Shown: positions 1 through 9,200 of the stretch, piece by piece | Position numbering within the stretch: the stretch's first letter is position 1 | Layout: each line of letters opens with the position of its first letter | NCBI GenBank assembly: GCA_008828725.1 | Contig: MEHQ01004251.1 | Coordinates: 159,135 to 223,134, forward strand | Length of the DNA: 64,000 nucleotides | Origin: Saccharina japonica | Taxonomy: Eukaryota; Sar; Phaeophyceae; Laminariales; Laminariaceae | Reading direction: 5' to 3' | The notes under the pieces: generated by a model | What the model was told of the DNA's origin: nothing | Seen by the model: the letters and a program-made list of their open reading frames with translations, nothing else | The model's database searches: none | Position numbers and translations under genes: made by a program

Positions 1-868
1 GCCTGGGTTTGATTTGAGGTATTTCCCTGCGAGGCCTGCATGCAGTGTAAGGGGTGAGGGGGTGAGTGCGGGAAAGTGCGGTGTGATTCCTAGAAGGTGG
101 AAGGCCTATCAGATTTGAACGTTGCGCCGCGGTAGTACTGGTGTTGCTGTGTTGAACCCCGGGTTTCCCAGGGGGCTGCGTGTGTGACGGCGTGTGAATC
201 CAAAGCAAGGCAATTCTAGACAAAAGCAAGGCAAGGCAAAAGGAATGAAAAAAACACAAGCAAAAGCAAAGCACAAGCACAGCAAAAGTAAGGCGAAAAG
301 AAAAAGACTGCTGCGGGAGTTCGTATTGTTAAGGATGCCTTCGAGCCAGGGCGTCGTCGGGGTACATACTGTCCTTTATAAAAAGTGTGTATTTTATGTA
401 TCCGTTCTACCGTCAGCGATTCATTTTGGGACGATTTCGGTTGTTCTCTGCTGTCTCGAAAGCCTGTGGCCACAGAACTTGTACGTATCTCATCTCGTTG
501 GGTGTGTGGATGTCGTTGGACGTTGTAGGCAGGAAAAACGCCATAATGTCAAGACAAAACCACACATACACACCTATGTTTAGGTATCGTACCAGGTACA
601 TGTTACGGAGGACCAAAATACATAGGGGACCTACGATACACGCTTATTTCCCTAATTTTCCTAACAATATTTGGTGATAGCACCTACGGGACACTCAAAA
701 ACCTACGAATACATTTCCCTATTTTTACCATCAATCAATATTTGGTCCTATTCACTATGGTCCCTCGTAAGTACTCCTATGTCCTGACGGGTGCCGTCGC
801 CCCCTCCCCCCCCCCCTCCCTCCCCCCCCTCTCCATTTCTCCTTTCCTGTAGGTCGTAACCTCGTGAG
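1..868. other. Upstream intron or flank of BLMH, no exon seen
   Basis: No stretch here matches the N-terminal part of bleomycin hydrolase. It is probably intronic. It contains a lysine-codon-rich A/G stretch (200-310), a foldback element (605-770) and C-rich tracts (800-830). Confidence 0.5.
605..770. mobile_element. Foldback element, ATAGTAAATAGGACC family
   Basis: Diverged copy with 'GGAGGACCA' at one end and 'TGGTCCCTCG' at the other, and inner 'TAACAATATTTGG' repeats. Likely a MITE; no transposase. Confidence 0.45.
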
Positions 869-937
869 CTTCTTGTGGAAAAACATCTGTCGCGCAACAT
901 CGTCCGATACATCAACCTGCCCATTGAAGAGCTCAAG
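869..937 (+). CDS. BLMH: BLMH exon (PIEELK segment)
   Basis: Twenty-three codons ending in INLPIEELK, matching the family segment that precedes the 'AASI..G..VWFG' stretch. An in-frame stop at 857 forces the acceptor to lie between it and the conserved codons; the AG at 867-868 is the only suitable one. The donor reads AAG/GCAAGT, a GC-type site. Confidence 0.75.
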
Positions 938-3182
938 GCAAGTGTGTGCACACCGCATTATCTACCGCGCTCCTTCCGTCCCCCCCTCTACTGGCCAGCG
1001 CCCCCCCCGATACCCGCGATGGCGACGGGCTCGCCCGCGCTCCCGTGTTCTCTGGGCACACGCACGAACTCAAAACTGAAACAGGAAGACGCCTCTCGCG
1101 AACTCTAAAGTATATAGGCAAGAAAGAGAGAATGCAACGCTGAGCAAGTAATGACAGGAGGCGGTGTCGAAGTGGGAGCTCTGAGAGGCCAGGGATGAGC
1201 AATCTCTGGGCGAGATATTAGTAAGTAAGTCTATTGCGTAAGTATACACGTCGATGTAAAAAAATGTGGAACTATTCATCACGGAGAGGGCTATATAGCG
1301 GCAACCGAATAAAAAAAATCCCATGGTTTTGTTTTGGCAGAGAAGAGAGGGGAGCGGCTTTGGTTTTTCAACCGTTTCGAACGCAATGGGAAACTTTTTC
1401 ATTCTTATTTTTACTTTTTTTGTCGGAAAACTTTTTGTTTTTATTTTTATTGTCGGAAATTCGTGTGCGGCACTATACAGACAGATAGTTGTGCATGTAT
1501 GATATAAGTATCATGTGCGCAGAATGCGTAAAAAAAAACTATCGCGGTACGCAAGGAAAATAACAAAGACAAAAACAAAATTGTGCGGGAAAACATGTGC
1601 TGTACACTACAGGACACCCGAGTAAGAAACAAGAAAGCAGGCTCAGCCGCTTAATTTCTGTATTGTGGAAAGATTGGTAGTTTACACATTAGTTTTAAGA
1701 TCACGACTCTCAGATTTCTTGTTTTCCTCTGAATATCAGCCTGGCTTTCTTGTCAGCCTGTTTCTCATTAGGTGTCTTGCTACTGTATGTGTAATTGTCT
1801 TTGCGCAGAATCGCAGCAAAACAGCTCGCGGCACGCAAGGAAAAAAAAAAGGGGGGCGGGGGGGGGGGGGGGGGGCGAGGAAGTCTGTATTTGTTTCTCA
1901 TTTGCGCAGACTTTTACAGCCAAAACAACCGCGGCGATAATTTTCGTGTCCCTCTTTCTCTTGCACCCCCCCCCCCCCCCCGTCAACCGTACGTAGGTAT
2001 GCGCTAACATTTCCGCCAGTGATTTTGACTGTTGCGGAGCTCATGCGCCGGGCGCTCTTTTTTGCATGGGTTTTGTTTTTCCGCGGCAGAAAAGGGTGTC
2101 CGGGTATATATAGATAGGCGTATATATATAGGAACACCTGAATTCAATGACGCGCCCTATGTGCAGGAGCAACCTGCAAAACGTTTTGTGCAGGATGACG
2201 GTTTTAATGCGTGAGGCTGGCCTTTTGGGCCGCATGTTTTTTTTTTGGAAAAACGCCATCAAAACACGCGGCGGAGCCGCGTGGCTGCCCCTGCCGACCT
2301 CGTGCCCCCCAAAGGGTTGGAGTTAGGGTTATGGCTGGGGTTGGCTTGGTCTGGGTCGACGGGCTAGGTAGAAATTGACCACACACAGCCTACACAAAAC
2401 TTTTTGCAGGTTGCTCCTGCACATATAGGGCGCGCCGAATTCAATGTTGTACGCGTGGGGGGAAGTTTGCGTCCAGAAAGAGAGGAAAGGAAAGGAAAGG
2501 CTTTTTTTTTTTTTTGCTCTTGTGCTGATCAAATTCGATGTGTAACTCTTGCGAACGTACTCTGTACGTAGACTAGATTATGCCGGTACTTACGCTATGA
2601 TATATATGCACTCGTGATTGCGCCTCCAACATAAACGCAAGACGCTACACACAAAAGGTCCGAGGGCCCTACCCTTCCCTCTTTTATCTACTCGTCCAAG
2701 TTTTAGAGCGTGCCCCCCCCCGCCGCCGCCGCCGCCCCCTTTCCCCCCCCTGGTCGGTGAAAACCGGACATGCTCCGTCCCGGCATTGTAGGGATGCGAG
2801 GGTCTATGGTCATACGACTACGGCCATGCATGAAAATGAAGTACACCCCCCCACACGCCCCCTCCACACCCCCCCCGACCCCTGTTTTTTCTTTCTGGTT
2901 TGTATCGCTGCAGCGGTACGCCGCGGCAACTCTTGACGCGGGACGGCCTTGCTGGATGGGGGTGGACGTGTTCAAGAGCTTCCACACGGAGTCCGGCATC
3001 CTCGACACGGGCATGTACGACCACGACCTGGTCTACGGGGTTAGCCCAGGTGCGCACGTGCGGTCTCGACCAAAAGACAATAGGGCTGCCTCTTCTTTGT
3101 GTTGGTGGTGGTGGTGGTGGTGGTGTGTTGGTGTTGGTGGTGTTGTGTTGGTGTTGGTGGTGTTGGCGTTGTTGGGTTGGTG

Positions 3183-3214
<32 letters not shown>

Positions 3215-5012
3215 GGTGGTGGTGTTATTGTCGTTGTTGCTGGTGTATGCGTTGCCTGGACACTACGTAACCCTATATTTTTACGTAGGCCAGCGTTTTG
3301 GCGTTGCTTCTTGTCGCGCTTTAATTCGTACCCGATACGTTGACTTTTCATTATCTTGCTGCATTATTATGTATACCTCGATTCTTTTTGCGACGATTTT
3401 GGCTTCCTCTGGCCGCAGTCTGCCACCACATTGCTTTTTGTCATCCTTCTGAGAGGACGAAAAATCGGGACGGTCCCTAGGTGTGTTGACTGTCACTAGT
3501 TTAATGCGGAGGCAACACAAAACACACATCGGCACTACAGAGGGACCTTTACGGGGTACCTGGTTTTGGGTCTATTGGGGTTCTGCTTACTGCTGTTGCT
3601 CCCCGAAGTTTGGATGCGTGCAGTTGCGTATACATGCGGGGGATAACACAGACTTCCGAGGGCTGTATGTAGTTGGCTGGACCCCATTGGCTAGTTTTTT
3701 GTCGCCAAGCCGGCGAAATACGCGCCCCGTAGCAAATAAGCCTTCTGTAAATAAGGAAACCCAAATTGTCGGATAGTCGGCACTTTGTATAATTAAGAGG
3801 GCTGTGAGTTGGTTGGCTAGACTCCTTGGGTTTTTTTTTGTTGTCAAGCCGGCGAAATGCGCACCCCGTAGCAAAGAAGCCTGCCGTAAACAAGGAAACC
3901 CAAATTGTCGGATAGTTGGCACCGGGGATATTCAAGAGGGCTGTGAGTTGATTGGCTAGACTCCTTGGCTAGTTTAGTTGTTGTCAAGCTGGCGAAATGC
4001 GCACCCCGTAGCAAAGAAGCCTGCCGTAAACAAGGAAACCCAAATTGTTGGATAGTTGGCACCGGGGATACTTAAGAGAGCTGTGAGTTAGTTGGCTAGA
4101 CTCCCAGGCTAGTTTTTTGTTGTGAAGCCGGCGACATGCGCACCCCGTAGCAAAGAAGCCTTCCGTAAACAGGGAAACCCAGGTTTTTCGATAGTTGGGA
4201 CTGCTCAAACTGCAGTAACTACAATACCTAGCAAACTGTCACCTAGCTGGCGACTTTTCGTTGTTCTAAAATCACAGCTCTATTTCGGGGGATCGTAGTA
4301 AACACTAGTGAATAGGACCTACGATACACACAAAAACCTTCACTTTTTCCTTTTTTTACTAACACTATTTGGTCCTATTTACTACGTATGGTCCTCCGGA
4401 GTAGTAATTACCCCATCGTTGCTGCAAATATAAACCTGGTGCATGTCAGGTATATACATGGTTGAATTCTACTTCCAACAGATAGTTTTTTCCCCGATGC
4501 GAAATGTTGCTGGTCTCAAGAGGTTGTTCAGCCGCCGGTACCTCTATTAATAATGGGACGGAATAATTACATGATAAAAGACGCGGACGTCTGAAATGTG
4601 TCGTTTGAATGACACGGGGCAACAGCCTTGACGTATACCGGCACCTACCTATTAAATAGTATTTTATGTGAAAAAAACGTCCATTAGAGTGTTTGCGATA
4701 GAAGTAAAAAATATATATACTTTCCTTCCGCTCAAAAAAGTGAATTCCCTTCCCCTCATGGTTTCGGTGTGTTTGCGATAGAAGTAAAAAAAATCCTGCA
4801 GGCGACGCCTCCGAAAATAATAAGGGAAGTGGGGTGAGGCAATGCGGCAAACCAAACAAACAACGAAAACAAAAAGTAGCGTACGAGAGGAACGGCAGCC
4901 AAGCAACGGTGGCGGCGGCAGGGGTATGACCGCATTGCCGCAGCTGCAATCCCACGACCGCAAGCAGCAGCACCGGTGGCTGCAGCTATGTGGCGGCAGC
5001 CCCAGCAGCAGC

Positions 5013-5060
<48 letters not shown>

Positions 5061-6201
5061 GCAGCAGCAGAGCAGGAGAAGCAACAACTTCCGTTTTTGC
5101 TTTTCTCGATTTTGCGTCCAACTATTCTTGTCGTCGTGTGCTGCTCCTGCTGCTGCCCACGACCTACGCGCGACACCGCGCCGGCACGCTCCGCTCCAAG
5201 CCCGCCCGGGGCTCGACATATATAGACCGTGGCGGCGCGCCGCCGCTGCTGCTAGTGCTGCTAGTGCTGCTACCGCAGTGTGGTGAAATTGAAATGATAC
5301 ACGGCGATCTGTCATCCTGTCGCGCTCTACAAGCAAGGCGGTAAGACTACGTCTCCATTCGAGTACGACTCGTACGAGTAACTTGTACTCGTACGAGTAG
5401 TTCTTCTGAACAGCGCATCCTCCACGACACCAAGCCGGCGAGAGCGTACCGTAGCGGGCCGCCAGCAGTCCGCCGGCGCCCCGTCAGCAAAATCCAGCAC
5501 CGCTTGTCCGTATCATACTGTAGCACACCTCTCGAGCCTCTGTGCTCCCACCGGTTGTTGTGTTGTGTAGAGCAAGCAGCAAGGTTGGGGCCTATGGGAG
5601 ACATGTCCCATAATTTGTGGCGTTCTGCGTCGGTAGAATGCTCGGTGTGTGTAGGCCAATGAAACTGAGAGCCAAAAGTTACCGTAACTTTTGATCAAAA
5701 ACGTACTTCTCTAAAGTACTTTTTTGCCGTTTTTTTAAACATTTACCGCAAATCCTTCCTTCGGGAGAATTTTTAGAGAAGTAAAAGTAAGAAAAAAAAA
5801 AACGCAAACACTCTATTATTTTTTTTTTGCCATTCTTTGAAACCTAGCCGAACCTCAACCCCAACTCTGACCCATTTTGAGGGTTTAACTGATCGGACGG
5901 ATCATGGATTCCTACTATTAATTCCTACTTTTTTCTCTTTTTTTTTCTTTTTTTTTTTCGTTTTTATCCTCTGTTTTCTTTCCCATTTCCTTCGGGTTGA
6001 TTTCATTTTCTTTCGGTGCTCTTGGTCAAAGTGTAAGGTGTACGATGCGCCACAGCGGTTATCATATGTCGTACGAGTACTGCGTTGTACTTTGTGTTTT
6101 GTGTATTATTTTTTCCCTGAGGTATTCTTCCACTCCAGAATTATTTTTTTGGAGCCTGTCCCGTGACCACGGACTATCTTTTTCGCGATCAGTTAATGTG
6201 A

Positions 6202-6264
<63 letters not shown>

Positions 6265-9200
6265 CTTCATTATCTAGATATTTCAGAGAAGATATATTCC
6301 TGATCTGTATGATCTGTAGGATTTGTAGGATCTAGACCTTTCACGGCAGATGGCTTATTGATCTTTGTGATCTGTATGATCTGTACGATCTAGCTCAGGT
6401 TGCCGGGTGGGAGCCGTATAGCCTGCGTGGTCTTATGACATATTTCCCGGGTTTGATGTGTACTATACAACATCCTGCTCAACATCTCATAGCAGCAGGT
6501 TGGGATATAGATTATCTAAATCGTGATCTATCCGATGTGCGACCAATATAGGATGTGCGACCAAGATAGGATCTACTGTAGATGATCTAGATCGCGATCT
6601 ATCCGATATGCGGCCAACATAGGATCTACTGTAGATGATGTAGATCGTGAACTATCCGATGTGCGGCCAACATAGGATCTAGATGGCCTACATCGTGATC
6701 TACCCGATGTGCGGCCAACACAGGATCTAGATGGCCTACATCGTGATCTATCCGATGTGCGGCTAAGATAGAATCTACCGTAGATGATGTAGATCGTGAT
6801 TTATCCGATGTACGGCCGAGGTAGGATCTACTGTGGATGACCTAGATCGTGATATATCCGATATGCGGCTAACATAGGATCTACTGTAGTTGATCTAGAT
6901 CGTGATATGCCCGATGTGTGGCCAAGATCGGATCTACCGTAGATGATGTGGATCGTGATTTATCCGATGTGCGGCCAAAATAGGCTCTACTGCAGATCCT
7001 GTAGATCGTGATCTATTCGATGTGCGGCCAACATAGGATCTAGATGTAGATCGTGATATGCCCGATGCGCGGCCAAGATAGGATCTGCCGTAGATGATGT
7101 AGATCTTGATCTATCCGATGTGCGGCCAATATAGGATCTGCAGATTCTGTAGATCGTGATCTATTCGATTTGCGGCCAACATAGGATCTAGATGTAGATC
7201 GTGATATGCCCGATGTGCGGCCAAGATAGGATCTGCCGTAGATGATGTAGATCTTGATCTATCCGATGTTCGGCCAATATAGGATCTATTGTAGATGATG
7301 TAGATCGTGATATATCCGATGTCCGGCCAATATAATATCTAGATGGCCTAGATCGTGATATATTCGATGTGCGGCCAATGTAGGATGTAGATGATCTATC
7401 TGTAGATGATCTGTCCGGTGTGTGGATGGTTTAGAGCGGAACAAACAAACAGAAAATGGGCGGTCCTTACATGCAATATCGGTATTGTTCATTCAAGACT
7501 TTACGTGTCCTGTAAAATATCGCTGGCGTCTATTACGGAGGACCATAGTAAATAGGACCGAACGCTGTTAGTAAAAATAGATAAATCCACAGGTTTTTGT
7601 GGTACCGTAGGTTCTATTTACTACTGTATGGTCCCCCGTAAACATTTGTTGCTGTATTATCATTCCCCGCTCCCTCGTACTGTCTATAATATCCGTCCGT
7701 TGATTGAGCCGCCATTGAGCCGCCGTAAGCAACAGCCACAGATACGTCTGCAGATCTGAAAAAGATATGCCGCAAGCCCCTCTCATCAAAGTTTCCAGGA
7801 GGAGACCGTGGTTTTGACCCCCCCCTTGACTGACCGCCTCCCATGCTACTCGAAAACTTTGGACCCCGAGATAGCAATCCAAAACATTTGAAGGCATTGG
7901 TGTTACCAACCGTCTATATACCAGCAGCGTGAGCGAGCGCCCAGCAATTCGGGTAGGGGTCATGCTTGCGCTTTCTCGAGGCCCAAGGAGACCTTGACTC
8001 GCCGCTAAAGACCAGTCTCCTATTAGTACGTACCGCGACTATGTCCGTAAATATAAGCAACTTTTTTTTAACATTACTACCTGGTATGTCATAACTTTAC
8101 ATTACTACCTGGTATGTCATAACACAATGTGCTTATATTTAGGGACATAGTGGTAGCACATTTTGCCCCCGCATGCATGGCTAAATACATGCGAAGTATA
8201 TTACCGTTGTCGAGTTCCGTTGCAAACGTGACGTCCCTTCTTCTTCTTATTTTCTCTCGTGTGGCGAAAACAGGCATGACTAAGGAAGAACGCCTTAGGA
8301 GCGGGGAGAGCCTGATGAGCCACGCCATGGTCTTCACCGGCTACGACAAGCGGGACGGCGAGGAGTGCCCCAACAAGTGGCGGGTCGAAAACAGGTGCCG
8401 CGTTGTGTAGGCTGAGCCTTTCCCTCCCTCCGCCCCCGGCTTTTGCCGAACAGGCGTGCCGGAAAAAAAGCCAGATCTTCTTTTTTTTTTCCGATCTATT
8501 TATTTCAGGGGTTTTGTTTGCTGAGAACTAGAGCCGAATTAAAAAAATCCGAGCTGAATTGTTGTTGTCTTCACATTAAAAGCAGACGGAAATGGTGTTT
8601 GGAGTCGACCATTTTTATAGATACCGAGCCGGATTTTTTTTTTTTTTTAGTTTCGGCAAAAATCGACAACCGCCGATTTTTGTAAAATCGACAACCGCCG
8701 ATTTTTGTCTTGTTTCTAGCCGAAAACCCTGAAAAAAAAAAAGGAGCCGACGGCGGCGGAGTCCCAGCCTAGCCGCGTGCGTGTGCGCTCTCAAGCTTAT
8801 AGCTTCGCGCGTTGTACGGTAGTGCACCGGTATGATACCCCCAGCAGTTGCTTCCTGTATGTAACCATTTTTTATTTCATTTTTCCCGTCCCATTTATTA
8901 TCTTCGCACTTCTGTCTCTCTCCCTCCTTCCTATTAAATAGTCGTAACTCAGATCCGGGGTCACAAAGCAGGCTCTTCGCCCCCCTCCCCACTACGGTTT
9001 GTGCCTTAATTTTTATCGCGCAGAGGGTTCAGCATTCTCAACGCTCGTCGATTTTCATCGAATTTTGCTCACTCACGCTTTCGCTCTTTCCGCTGTCATA
9101 TTAATAGTCAAGATATGTTTGTGAGAAAAAGTCCCTAGGAGTATATACGAGTATGCACACGGGGGGGGGCGCGAACCCACGACCTTGACTCTAACAGGGA

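Larger units (their letters stand above)
3050..8273 (+). other. BLMH intron, 5.2 kb, repeat-rich
   Basis: Contains TGG/TTG repeats (3099-3240), a 140-bp minisatellite (3655-4260), two accATAGTAAATAGG foldback elements (4290-4402, 7534-7641), CAG repeats (5013-5060), ACA repeats (6203-6264), a ~60-bp GATC-rich minisatellite (6480-7440) and a small hairpin element (8040-8155). No gene recognised. Confidence 0.65.

Noticed and set aside
4842-5344. Poly-Ser, poly-Gln and poly-Ala frames over the CAG tract
   Set aside because: All three frames are open only because CAG repeats lack stops. The region is inside a BLMH intron with no fitting splice sites.
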